Below, in pieces: positions 1 through 12,500 of a stretch of DNA of 64,000 nt. The position numbers and the translations under genes are program-made. This DNA comes from Brachypodius melanocephalos (Eukaryota > Chordata > Aves > Passeriformes > Pycnonotidae): positions 18,180,777 through 18,244,776 of the forward strand of contig VZSR01003807.1 of assembly GCA_013398615.1 (NCBI GenBank), in the 5' to 3' direction. The notes beneath the pieces are model-generated. The model was not told the DNA's origin, made no database searches, and saw only the letters and a list, made by a program, of their open reading frames with translations. Position 1 is the stretch's first letter; every line of letters begins with the position of its first letter.

Positions 1-2867
1 GAAGAGGAAAGTCATGGCAGAAATGCTTCACTGGAAAAAGTTTCCTGCCCTCAGGGAATCTTCAGGACTTCAAAACCTCTCACATTCTGCACCAGGTCAG
101 AGCCATCTTTCAGACTTGGGGACCCATCAGACAGACAACAAAACAAGTAACAGATTGGTTATTAAGACACCTACTCAAGTTGTACAGAATCTGGAATCAA
201 ATTCATGCCTGCAAGTTGCAAGCTCTGGATTCTGTCACCTCAGCAGGCCATGGAGCAATATGACTGTCAGCCAGGATTCAGTGAGTTCAGGTTGTTTGTC
301 AGCTTGGGAGAAGCCTGAAAGAAAAAGTCATGGAGATGATGTGTTGGCCTCTAACCTTGTTCTGAAAATTGTCTGGCTGACGTGGCTGTATTGGGACACC
401 ACTGAAAGCAAATTCAGACTCTGCAAAATTATTTAATTTCATGGATCTGACTAATTCATTAAAAAAAAAAAGCCAGCCTACCAAAAAAACCACAAAAAAC
501 TCCCACTAAACCCAAATAAGTTTTATTAAGCTTTTTCTGACCAACTCTATGCCTTTTTCCTCATAGCTAGTCAAAAGCACTTTGTACAGACATTTTCTGG
601 CCCAGCATGACATCTCCTGTCATTCTTCCCAACCTCACAAACACAGCTGGAAGTAAAGCAAGTAGGGAATACAGTTTTCCTATCCACATGTTCAGGAATA
701 TGATTCACAAGTAACCAAAGCAGAGCATGAGCTGGGACTGAGGAAATGGCAGCACCAGCAGTGCTCATACAAATCCTGGCCACACGGATGCTTTTTATTT
801 AAATTGCAGTAAACCCAGGCAAGTTTCTCAAGTTACTGGTTGGCAAGGACTTGAGGTGTTAATTTCTGTTAAACATCATTAATCACTGTCTCAATCAAAC
901 AGGTCTTGCATTACCTTCCTAAAGTAATAATGCCTTTTTTTTTCACTTAATCATTATTCCCTGAGGTGAAGAACACAGGCCCAAGTGAGTCACAGAGGCT
1001 TGGGTTGCTTGCTGTGGTAGGTAACAGGCTGATTCAGAGGTTGATCAAGCTCTTTACACTATTTTTGTTCATCCCTTGCAGTTTTCATAGAATAGCTGTT
1101 CCAGAAGCCTACTGGTGAGAATCTGTCCTCTGATTTCCAGCTGGAATCTACTGCTAGCAAGTTTATGTACCATTATTATTATTATTATTTGGTGCTAACA
1201 TTATTCTATGTCATAAACAACTCTTTTTTTCTTTTTTTCTTTGTCTGCTGTTCATCCCACCTATCACTCCTAGCAATACAGCTAGAAAGAGTAGTTAGTC
1301 TCCCAAGCAAATCTCAGGTTATGGATTTGCTCTCCTAAACAAGAAAAGATTTTAAAATATCTTGCTGTTTGTGAAGAGATTAAAGTAGGTAAGCATACAG
1401 GGATTTAATTTTCCATATATCAGAACCTTCCTTTGCTTTTGCTCCAAAATGATATCAGGTCACACCTGTATGGAATTACAGCATTTCCTTGCATTTTGGA
1501 GTCTTTTTCTTGTATTAAAAAAGAACAAAAATGTATCATCAGTATGTCTTTGCCAGCCTTACGTGAGCTCTACTCTGTTTCTACCTCCAACAGCCACCTC
1601 TGAAGGCCATGTGGATCACTCTTTGTCAAGCTGCTAAACTACAGGCAATCCAGGACAGGAGATGTCACCAATGGCAGTCACCCCCTTTTACACTTTGAAA
1701 CAAGTTTTCTATTACATAAGAGCTTTCTGAAGCCCTCTATGCACTCTGTACAGGCTTCAGGATGACTAAGACCATGTTCTTGAAAGTTTCACTGCCACTG
1801 ATGGTCATCCCAGGTCTAAACACAGCCTTTGTGCTCCCTGGTCTGAGCTGGCCAAAGCCATAGGTAGCTATCTGTGAAACCATTCAGAATTAATATCTGA
1901 AGAAGCAATTGTGCCATTCTTTATTTTCTCTCCTCTACTTGGCCATTAGGGCATCACCACCGTTCCTCAGTGCAGCCAAGCCCCCGTGGCCTTATAGACA
2001 GCAATGCACATGGAACACCTCGTTTGCATTCAAAGCAAGGAGCACAAGTTGACAGTAGTTCAAAAAGGACACTGAGCAGTTAAAAAGCAAATGGATTATC
2101 AGAGACGAGGAGGAAATCACAGTTTTCTTCAGTTTAACCTCAAACCTCAGAAAACAAACCAAGATGTCACACAGGGAAAACCTTGAGTATAAACAGGACA
2201 CTGATGTGTCATGTCCCATATGTCATTATCCCATGCTATAGCTGTCCAGAATAACTGTGCAGCTTGGTTGGACAAGAAGTAGACTGTGGATTCAGTGATT
2301 CACAAACCAGAAGCTTCAGCCAGAACAAACTTTGTTCAGTGCTATTTTACAGTGAAGTTATTCTGTGTTAATCACAGTAGAGAAACATGTAATAGAAAAT
2401 AGAAAATCTATTCCTATGAAAAAATATAATCTCTCTTACAGTGGATTTCATAAAGTTCTTGAATTATTCAGATTTCCTTTTGATTTTATGTCATCTATCA
2501 ATTGTGTTTCAAAAGGTGCCATTTTTACCGCAATCAATTAGCAAATTTATCAAGTAATATTGCAGCATGATGCCCCTGGTTGTATTAGGTTATTCATAGC
2601 TGGGAAAGAGGGAACTTTCCATAATTGTGCAGTCAGCAGACAGCAATATCTCCCTGCTGCTTTGAAATATATGCTGCCTATTATATGCTGCAGGATACAA
2701 AAATATTTTATTCTATTTTTTATTTCTATATAAAGATTTTACATTGCTTTTATGCACTTTTTTGGTAATATTTGGTAGTTTTAATAATAGACAGAACAGC
2801 TAGCAGTACCACTGACAACATTTTTGCTGGATTATTTCTCTTAAGCATTTTGCTTGTGAGGAAGACA

Positions 2868-2917
2868 TTAAAAGAAAAATTATATAAACCTCTTAAAAGA
2901 AAAACTATATAAACCTC
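2868..2917. repeat. 25-base tandem duplication
   Basis: Two adjacent copies of ttaaaagaaaaattatataa-acctc differ at one base. They lie in intergenic AT-rich DNA. Confidence 0.9.
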
Positions 2918-5204
2918 TGTAACCCATATAATGGTTTTGCAGCATTTCTGATACAATGGCTTTTACTTAGAAGTTCTCAAACACAAGTCATTCAGACCAA
3001 CAGAAATTTTCTAAGCGTTTTTATACAAGTACATTAAATTAAATCTGTACCTCAGAGAACAGTTATGATGCCATGCAAGTTATAACATGTTAAAGATTTT
3101 TGTGATGGAAAAATGCTTATTTCTGGGTTTCCTGTAGCTCATTCTATTCCTTTGTCAGAAAGTGATTTTAATGACTAAATTCATCACTTCTACACTACAC
3201 ACTCTGCTAATTCTGAGTTGCAGAGGCAGTGTGATTTCTGGTCTGAGAAAGCATGGGTGGCTGTGATCACAGTCCCAAAGGCTGAGCATTAAATTAGTTC
3301 ACATACTGGCTTTATTCCAAATTCATGGTTTAGGGAGCATGGTTGGCACATGAGCAGTAAAGCCATATGCCAAGGGCCAAGTTGGAGAAAGGAGCTGACA
3401 CTTCTGTCCTTGCGAGTGCCAACAGCTGGGCAAGACAAAGATCACATTGAGACGCAGATGATGGGGAGAAACAGGACCAGGGCTTGGGAGAGACAAAGAG
3501 GCACACTGGAGCAAGAGAGATGATGAGCAGGAACCACAGGAAAGATGTTAGACAGCAGGCACAGCCAGTAACACGCCACACAAAAAAACCCAGGAACTTA
3601 GATGGTTTCTTCTTCTACCCAATACTGTAGGTCAACTACAAAGAGAAGTCACTGACCAGCCCTTATGCCCTCCACAGCCCATAATTTTCCGAAGTGAACA
3701 TTACCAGTCCTTTTAGAAACAGGCCTCCCTGCCATCTCCCTTCCCATCAGACAGCATCCTGTTTTCTGTCACTCTGTCTGGCACTACCTTTAGGAATCAA
3801 GATTACAGGGAAATATTTGCTCCCAAACCACAAAAAGCAAGTTTGATACACAAAACAGCACCTGAAAATGGTTGAAAATGTTCACAAATTAAAGTTTTCT
3901 GATACAAAATTAAAATTTACTAACGCAAATATGATCTCATATCGTGTTTCCTCAACCTATGCAGCTAAACTGTCTCCAAAACTTTGTACTGCTCATAAGA
4001 TTGAGTTGCACACTGCATAAAATGTGATCTAACTCATAAATGAGTAAAGGAAATGAGGCAAGATTTCTCATTCTATGGAAAGAATTAGAGTAAGCAACAG
4101 TCTGAATTCACCTTTCCCATGGGTCTGCAGTTAAGCTTTCTAAAAACACAAAGGAAGAAAAATTTCAATATTCTGGATTTTTCTGCATTCAGCGTGCTTT
4201 TTTTCTGACCTTCCTCCTCTTTGTAACTGAAGACTCATTTGCAATGCTTAATGGTGTTAAGAAGATATCAGCATCGGTAATCTGAACAAAAAAATAAAAA
4301 TAACATAAACTAATGAGATTAAAAGATGCAGACAATGCCTCTTGGGGAAGAGTGGAAAGGAGAGCTGCAAACTAACCTCTTTGGAATAGGTTAGTTCTTG
4401 AAAATGTGTTCATAGATGCAGAAAATGCATCCTTTTGCCAAAAAAGAAGGAGAAATTCATAAAGAGAAATTAAAACTTACTATTATTTCTGAATCATGTT
4501 TTGCATTCTTGGCTAATGGGGATATCCTTCAAATGTTCTAGAGATCATAGAAATGGTATTCACAGATGTAGTTTTGGTAACTAGACACATTTCCATCAGC
4601 TTTTCCCTCTTCTCCTGATAACAAATAGGAATGAGAAAAAAAGTCCAAACTATCACAGCTGAATAGATGGAAATTACATTCACTAGCTTGCCTGAACAGT
4701 AAACAGAGCTTTCTTTTTTAAAATGCTTTTTCACAGCAATTCCCCATAAATCCTTCTTCTTCCCTGGAAGAGCTGATTACTCCTGAGATTCAAGAGAGAA
4801 TTCTGTGGTATGACTTGTATATGATATGAAGAGAAGGACAGAAAGATTGTTAGTTCCCATAGTTATGGAATTTTTTTGGTTGATCAAATTGAGTCTTTTA
4901 TGTTTACAGCTGACTGACACTGCTTTCATCTGTGCTCCTGAGTGTTAAGCAGCTCATACTAAAAAGTCTGACATATCTGAACTGCAGGACTACAAGAAAT
5001 CTTTTATCCTGCCTACAGAATAACAGGCGTGTATTCTGCCACTAACAAAAAAATCAGAGCAATATATAAAATGCTTCAAAAAGCATTCCTGACAAAGCAA
5101 AAATCTTAGCCTTGGACCTTTGAAACATTCCTACTGCTAGAGGTCTGTACTGCCTCCACCAGTGTCCAATGTCTCCCATGGGCTGGAGTGTACCCTCAGC
5201 AAGC

Positions 5205-5400
5205 CTGGGTGGGTTTTATCAAGGTGTACAAATACCTGAAGGGAGGGTGCAAAGAGGATGGAGTCAGGCTGTTTTCAGTGGTACCCAGTGACATGACAAG
5301 AGGCAATGGATACAAACTGAAACACAGGAGATTCAACTTAAACAGAAGAGAAAATCTTTGGTGTATTAAGATCCAGTATGCTGGCAGTGATCTCTAGAAT
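5205..5400 (+). mobile_element. CR1 LINE remnant, 3' part, plus orientation
   Basis: The text (tacctgaagggagggtgca, acaagaggcaatgg, aaactgaaacacaggag) matches the conserved 3' part of avian CR1. It is truncated at both ends and not functional. It lies in the intergenic region downstream of ENPP3. Confidence 0.8.
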
Positions 5401-8400
5401 GCATTTAGACTAACCTTCAAGTCACACACAGGTCTTTTCAGGTTTTGTCTCCAACTTACCCTATAACTAGACCTTGTAGGCATTCACAGATCCTCCTGAA
5501 TTAATGTGGATATCCTTTCGGAAGCAGGCTTAGAAGAACACGGGTTACTGAAGGACAGAATGAGGGAGCAAAAAAAGGAGGTTTTGATTTAAGGTCTTTA
5601 CAAAATGTAACTTTGGCTCATGCCCCCATCAAAATGTGGAGTCAGACCTAGAGCTCATTTTTTATTTCAGCTATATGGCACCACGGAGTCATGCAATTTT
5701 TTAAACTCAGTTGCCTTTTCTGTGTGATTTGCAAGCACAGCTGCATTTAGTATGGTTGGCAAATCTGTTTGTGAACTGTTCATCCCTATTGAAGTCACAA
5801 AGTGGCCAAAATGCACTTGTCCAGCCATGGCCTTCCTGAGAAAGTGCTTTCTAAATCATCTCCTACTGCCATTGTAACTGTGATTCTGGGACCTGTTGTT
5901 AAGGTACAACCTGGCAGAGAAATGGCATCCTTACTGCCAAATATCAGATTAGCTGAGCCTCTTCTCTGGCAGGAAGGAAAACTGCACCCACCACCTGTCC
6001 AGAGGAAGCTGCTCTGCCTCTTGACTTGCAACACCACTCTGTACAGTCCCTCTCGTGCAAAACCACGCATCCCTTCAGGGAGTTGTTCCGTCTGTGAGGC
6101 AGCAGTCTGGCTCACTGATAAGAGGCAAGCTAGACACCAAACAAAGCTCTGCAATTCTGCCTTTCCTTGAAAAGCCTCTGGAAAGCCAAAGTACTCTTCC
6201 TCCCAGCCATGCTTCTCTCATATAGGATAAGACCTGGAGAAATGCACTTCTTTGCAGCCAGTCCTAGGAAGCACTTGCTCCCCTTCCAGCTCCCAACCAC
6301 TACAGGCAAAGCAGGCTTCCTGGACAGTGGGCAGGTTGGTATATGGGACACATCAGCTGCCAAGTCTCCTTAATATACATTCATAAGCAATTTGTGTCCT
6401 TGACACTTCTCCTGCTTTAAGTCTGGTTGATGTCAAACCCAAAGTTGTCCCAAGTCCTGACCCTGGCTAATACCAAATTGAATTCCACCCAGCACTTTTC
6501 ATCCTTCAGAGGACACTCCCGTTCTTTGGTTCATGCTTCACGGTCTGGGAAGGATTTGTATTTCCTGCCACTGTCGGACTATGGTAAGGAAACTCATGCC
6601 AGTAGTCTTCACTTCTCCCTCCCCAGGGAAATTGTGGTGGGAAAGGCAAGAGCTGCTCTAAGAGGACAATTCTGAGCCTCCACTTTTCTCAAGACTTTGG
6701 ATCCAGAGGCATGATAGATTTGCTTGCCTTCCTATTGACAGCCTTTCACCCAGAGGTAATAACTCCCTCACCGTACAGAAATGGCACAGTAAGGATAGGG
6801 AAAAAAAAATCTGTACTTACAAACACAATTGTACATGTTGCATATGAAAAATCCCATCATTCTATGCACAAACATTGCAGGACCAGTGCGGGAGCTAATT
6901 TTTAAAAACAGCCCTTTCTATATATATCCATTGACACAATTTCCCTTACGGGAGGATGTCCAAGGCAAAGGGTGTTCTGTGCCACTTCAGTGTCTGCACT
7001 CAGCTTTGAAGGTACTTCAGGGAGGTACTGACAAAAAGCCAGCAGTCTCTATAATAAATATTAAGTGAACAAAAAAAGTTTGTTTTATATGGTGACAGTC
7101 TCACAGAGCCAGGGTGTGGTGTCAGGGAAACATCAGCACTTACTAAAAAAACATCAGTTAGGTTTTACTTGCTCTGCCTTTTCTGGAGCAGGATAGGCTG
7201 TTTCCCTTGTCTACTTTTTTGCATTCGTGCTCTGCCTTGCTACAGAGAAAAGACTAGATATAGGCAGTGCCAAGTTTGCTTAGAGATTTGGTTATAATAC
7301 TCTAAAACTTAAAAGCACATAAGCATAAGAGAGGGAAGCAGCAAGGTCCCCCAGAATTCAGATTTTCAATGTCTACAGGAGCACTCAGTTTCTTAGCTTC
7401 AATAATGGTCTATAGAAAATCATGTTTTACAGAGTTTACATTTTTAATTCTCACATGGAACGTGGCTCTGAGAGCTGACACTTGGCAACATATGCTTTTA
7501 GAGCCAGCAGATTAATTTGTGGCTATTCCACTTCAGCTTTGGGAGTTTCAGGACTGGCTGAAAAAACACAGGAACAAAAGGCTTACCAATTTGGGAAAGT
7601 TATACTCACATCCTCTAGAAAATAGAAGCTTGAAATATTCAGAAACAGCATAATTTCTTAGATGTCAGGACAAAACAGAATTATTAAGAAAGGAAGATTT
7701 TGTTTTTAAATTAAATATGGTGTTTGTGTTGTCTCTTTGTTATTACTTTAACTTTTGAATTTCTCAGCATTTCAGAGTAAAATAAACCCATTTACATAAA
7801 CCCATTACTAAATACATTTAGTCACTGTTCTTTTGTCCTGCTCTTCTACAGTAAGAGTGTAGATTTTTCTGCTTGAGTTAGGATATGATCTACCATGAAG
7901 TGAAAAACAGTTGTGCTCTTAATTGGGGCAGTTTAGCAGAATTCTCTGATTTAGGTGGGCAGACTTAGATGTTGCAACATTGTAGGGTGGCGAACTACAC
8001 CTCCATGATGGTGTAATGGTTTCCCTGAGATAAAAATCTTTATGTTCACCTTGGTCCCACATCGTGATTTTAAGATCAGTATTGCTAAACTCTGTCTGGT
8101 GTGTGGGTATACACTGATTATCTTGGGGACTTAGGGGAAAAAAATCCTGTGGTGGGTTTGGATTTTTTGTGCAGAAAAGGTTGGAAGTTTAAAGTTTCCT
8201 TCTTTAAACAGACACAGCTCTTTCAGTCCACAGTTAATTTTATAAATTGAAACACCCTTTGACATGTTTCTTTAAAATCCTCCCACTGTGCCAATAAATC
8301 AAATGATCAGTTCTCTGCTGTTTTTCATTCATGAATATCATTATGTTATTCATAAATGCACTTAGCAACATTTGTAGTGGAGTAGTTCATCTCAACACTC

Positions 8401-9193
8401 TATTACTGGGTGACACTTTTGTACTAGAACAATCTGGGAATTTCCATGTCTTGTGCTACTTACCTGTCCTTAGTAATAATCTGTGTACAGCATAGTGTTA
8501 GAGACTATCTGTGTACAAAGTCTCTACAGAAAGACTGACTATTTATGTTGGATGTTACTACTAATTTTGTGCTCTAATCTCAAGTTTAACTATTTAAAAA
8601 TAGACACAAACATTTTGTTATAACCAGGCATTCGGAAACCATTAAAAATACAGGTAAATATCAAGACAAAATTCTTCCGTGTAGAGCTTTCTTTTACCTC
8701 TTTATGTTCAGAATGTTTTAAGATTTCTGAAGGGTACAAGAATATAGCTAACTCACTTCACTCATTATTAGCATAATGAATTAACCCAAGTGGAAAACAC
8801 AAGTGATGAGCATTTGCACTACATCCAAATATTTTTGTGAGTCTGAATATGTTTCCATGTGAATTAATAGGGGTGAAGGAGAAATTCAGAACATTTCAGG
8901 ACATGCTTGTGTTAGAGAACCATAACCTCTCTGATAAACACAAGCGGAAAAAACACACACACTCCTCTCAAAGGGTTTAATTTTTCAATTCCATTGTAGA
9001 AGTATTTTATATACAATTTACAATTCTGGAGTCTCTGTAGTATAAATATATTCCTTCTGCATTTTTTTAATCATTCCTACTATTATATATATAATATCAC
9101 ATATAATATGTCAGGCATTTTTATAGTAATATCATATATTAGTTTTTACATAATAAAAAAATGTATTCTGTATTTTGAAAGCCTGGCTCAACA

Positions 9194-9221
9194 ATCTAAA
9201 GTGATTTAATTCACTTTAGAT
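9194..9221. repeat. Perfect 11-bp hairpin at the ENPP3 3' end
   Basis: ATCTAAAGTGA and TCACTTTAGAT are separated by six bases. It lies 17-44 bases past the distal ENPP3 AATAAA, at or just beyond the expected cleavage site. Confidence 0.8.
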
Positions 9222-9237
9222 AACTTTATGTACAATT

Positions 9238-9254
9238 TTTATTCAAATTTTATT
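9238..9254 (-). terminator. ENPP3: ENPP3 polyadenylation signals (two AATAAA)
   Basis: Two AATAAA hexamers on the minus strand, at 9,249-9,254 and 9,238-9,243, lie 124-140 bases after the ENPP3 stop. Cleavage would be expected near 9,208-9,228. A perfect hairpin overlaps that position. Confidence 0.6.
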
Positions 9255-9377
9255 GGCACAAAACAGTTGACTAAAACCCACAAATTTGAAAAATACTCCC
9301 ACATACGTAAGCAAGGAAATAAGTGAAATCACTTAAATTTTCTTTCTTCCAAGCATTGACCCCTTTCTCAAAGATAA

Positions 9378-9551
9378 TCAAATACTTTCAGTCTCAAATA
9401 TTGGCAAAAATGTCTTCAGCCTCAAGATCTCGGAGACGGATTCATTTCTTTCCTGGTAAAAGTCAAGCCCAGTTAGCAACTCCACATCTCGAACGCGTGC
9501 AGAATGAGCCTGAACTCTCTCTTCAACCCATTCAGAAACTGTCTTATTTTC
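9378..9551 (-). CDS. ENPP3: ENPP3 coding exon 25 with stop codon
   Basis: This exon encodes VEERVQAHSARVRDVELLTG and LKTFLPIFETESI, then TGA at 9,380-9,378. A short 3' UTR follows. Confidence 0.96.
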   Translation of the reverse strand, partial: ENKTVSEWVEERVQAHSARVRDVELLTGLDFYQERNESVSEILRLKTFLPIFETESI

Positions 9552-12500
9552 CTGTCAAAACAAACAAGAACAATGTTCGAACACATAAAAGACCCTCTTA
9601 TTTTGTGGCAGTGTTAGGCAATTTCCAGTGTTTGACCTGGTTTGACAGACTAAACGCCTCCAGTCAGTAAAATTTTTTCAGGCTTTCCTAGGCATCTCTA
9701 CAGCCTTGTTTTTAGGGATCTCATTTAAACAGAATCAAGTGGATGTCTCTCCTACCCACCTCTCCACTTCCAAAGTGACAAAGAAGAAGAATTATGCTGA
9801 AATGGCAATTGCAACTTTTAACTATAAAACGCATGAGTCACGTTTCAAACACACACATAAGGACAGTTTTAGTTACAGTACAAGTTAGCTGCACTGCTCA
9901 GGCCAGTCAAGCAACAGGCACCTGACAACTCATAAGAAGTCCTTACAGCAGCTCAGTCCTGATTGCTGGACAGCAACAATAGTTGTTGGTTAGATGGGAA
10001 AACAATGGAAACCACTAATCAATCAAAAACATTATTTTCTGCTCTTTTACTACAAGGATTTTTTTGCAAATAGATGGTAACTTGCTTTTTCATTAACAAT
10101 ATCAGCTTCTGATGGAAATGATGAATATAAAGTGCAAAGATATTTGGGGTTTATTGCTAAACTTTAGAAATCACAGTCAATTTCTAAAATATAATGACTA
10201 ATTCATTCTAATAATTAGTCAACCCTCAACAACCAAAGATCTCACGGGGAAGTTGTGGATTATCCACGCTATAAATGGGGAGACGCAGAAGTTGTTTCCA
10301 AGTAGGGCAAGGTTGCACCTGTCTGGAGTTATGAGTTCAAAGTTATAAATAAACTAAAAACTGTCTGTGAGGACCAGTTCAGCTCTGTGCAGCTGTACTT
10401 GTGCAATATATATATATTGAGTTTAGGAATCTTCTGCAACCCAGAGTTTGTGCAATAGACACTCAGCTGTCTCGACAATACATATTACAATCAGATAATG
10501 TATTTTGTTTGCTACAAGGCCTAAGATTACACTGTTAGTGGTAAGCAGATATTTTATTTAATTCAAGTATGAATTTTAACTGCAGGACCATCCATCCAAA
10601 TGCCTGCTGTCTAATTTCTCATAGAGATGGAATAAGAAACTGAAGGAATTTTCTATCAACTGAAGGGAATAACACCCAAAGTCCTCTGATACCTCTGGAG
10701 TAAGTTTATCCTGCAGTCTTCCATAAAGATATCTCATCTCCCTGTTGCCTGTGCTGCTGTTCTCAGCCCTTCTCAGGTGAGAGCATTTCTCGGTGTTCTT
10801 ATCTTACCTTCCTTTCTTCTTCCTTGCTTTCTATCATCTCATTAGTTTCCAGATGACTCTCCTGGAACTCCTTGCTCTTTTGGTCATTGTTTTAACTCTG
10901 AGCTCATTCCCAGCTCATGGGAGTTAATTTCACAGACTGATAAAGATTGTCTGGCAGACTAGATTCCAATGGGAATCAGTTCACAAAGTTCATTGGCACA
11001 CAGGAACATAGAACTATACTTACAGCACAGCTTTCAGTATTGTCAGGTCGATGAGGAATGATAAAAGACAAAGCATCCAAGGACCCTAAACAGTCCAGTG
11101 GAGTATAGGATGTGTTCTTGCAGCTTGTGAGAACCACAAAGTAATGGGTTGGGACAGGGATTTTTGTATCGTTTACATACCTACAAAACAAACATTAATT
11201 AAGGCATTTATTGAGATATCAAGTATTAACACCTTTGATACAATTAGAAATTTATAGAATTTATCTCAGCATTTATCTTTCAACACTATATGACTTAAAT
11301 TTCTTTTGTAATTGAAAAAAAATACCTGATGGGATAGACAGCCTCACCATTTATTTCATGAACAGCCAAACATACACGGATTACTCTGCATGCTACAAGC
11401 AGTCCCACTGAAACAGGACTGCTTAACATGGCCAACAACTTATTTTGCCAAAGTCAGAGGTCTCTACTTCTGGAAGAGTCAGAATAGAGCTTCATATTTG
11501 CCCTTCATTATACTAAGAATTTCAACCACGTGAATTGGAGGAGGGTGATGAAAAGACTAACTTTTGACTCTTTGCTATCGAGAAATTCCAGAACAGTGAT
11601 TTATGGCTGTGTGCTGTGGAAACCAGTTTAGGATACTCAGTTGAAAATGTCTTTGCTGCCCTTGTCTTACTATACTGCAAACATGGTCCCTTTTGTATAT
11701 AAGTGAATGTTTCTCAAGCTTTTTTGATCAGTATTGAACAAAACACTATCAGTGCTTTGTATGACTGCCTAACCATGCTGACTAAAACATGCTTATTCCA
11801 AACTGGAGGCAACATTATGTGGTCAACTGGGTATTACAGTATTCTCCTTGGGAGGAAGTTGTAGTCTCTCCTCCCTTCCACCCTCCTACTATGTGGCAGG
11901 CTGATTTTCCTATTCCCAAACCATTTTTAACAGATGTGGTCAAGGCTAGCCTGAATAAAACATCTCCAGTAACAGATTCAGCTGTGCAAATTTCCCAGCA
12001 CCTTTCTACTCCATAAACGAATGCTCTTACTCTCACAAGGTATTTTCTCTGATCCAAGTTGTTCTAATTCTGGTTTTATTTCCTTCTATCCTTATTCACT
12101 GACATAAATAATTGGTCTTTATAATTTATGTGTAAACATGTCAGATGTTGCAGTGCGCTGTGTAAGTCACAGTTATGCAAAGGTACCTCTCAGGAATGGT
12201 ACATTTTACATTTCCAGTTACATTATCAGTGAAGGCAAACACACAAATCTGACCTTTGATGAAATACATCAGTTTGAGACAATAGGAAAAATCAAGAAAC
12301 CGGCAAGTGAGCACAACATGAAAGGGAGAAAATTATGCTTAAACACGTCTTCTGCACGTTTAAATGTCATATATTCTCCCAGCATTTCTGATGCAGAGGC
12401 CCAAAATCTAAAATATAGGCATAATCTTGGGAAACTAATTACTAGACTGTACCTGTGCATATATATATATTTACACATGTAACTGTACAGTTTTTTACTC

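Larger units (their letters stand above)
1..9190. other. Intergenic DNA downstream of ENPP3
   Basis: AT-rich with many chance frames of 60-140 codons. Apart from the CR1 at 5,205-5,400 and the 25-base duplication, I recognise no exon. ENPP1, the expected next neighbour, is not visible. A small ATT repeat occurs near 1,170, and a palindromic TATA-rich patch near 9,080-9,140. Confidence 0.6.

Noticed and set aside
14..436. 140-codon open frame at the left edge
   Set aside because: It has no family resemblance, no splice context and biased composition. Chance frames of this size are expected in 64 kb.
5795..6170. Overlapping 119- and 122-codon frames on opposite strands
   Set aside because: Mirror-image open frames reflect local composition. 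Neither product looks like a known protein.
1..9200. ENPP1 exons in the left flank
   Set aside because: ENPP1 is the expected next gene, but none of its somatomedin-B or catalytic motifs appear in any frame.
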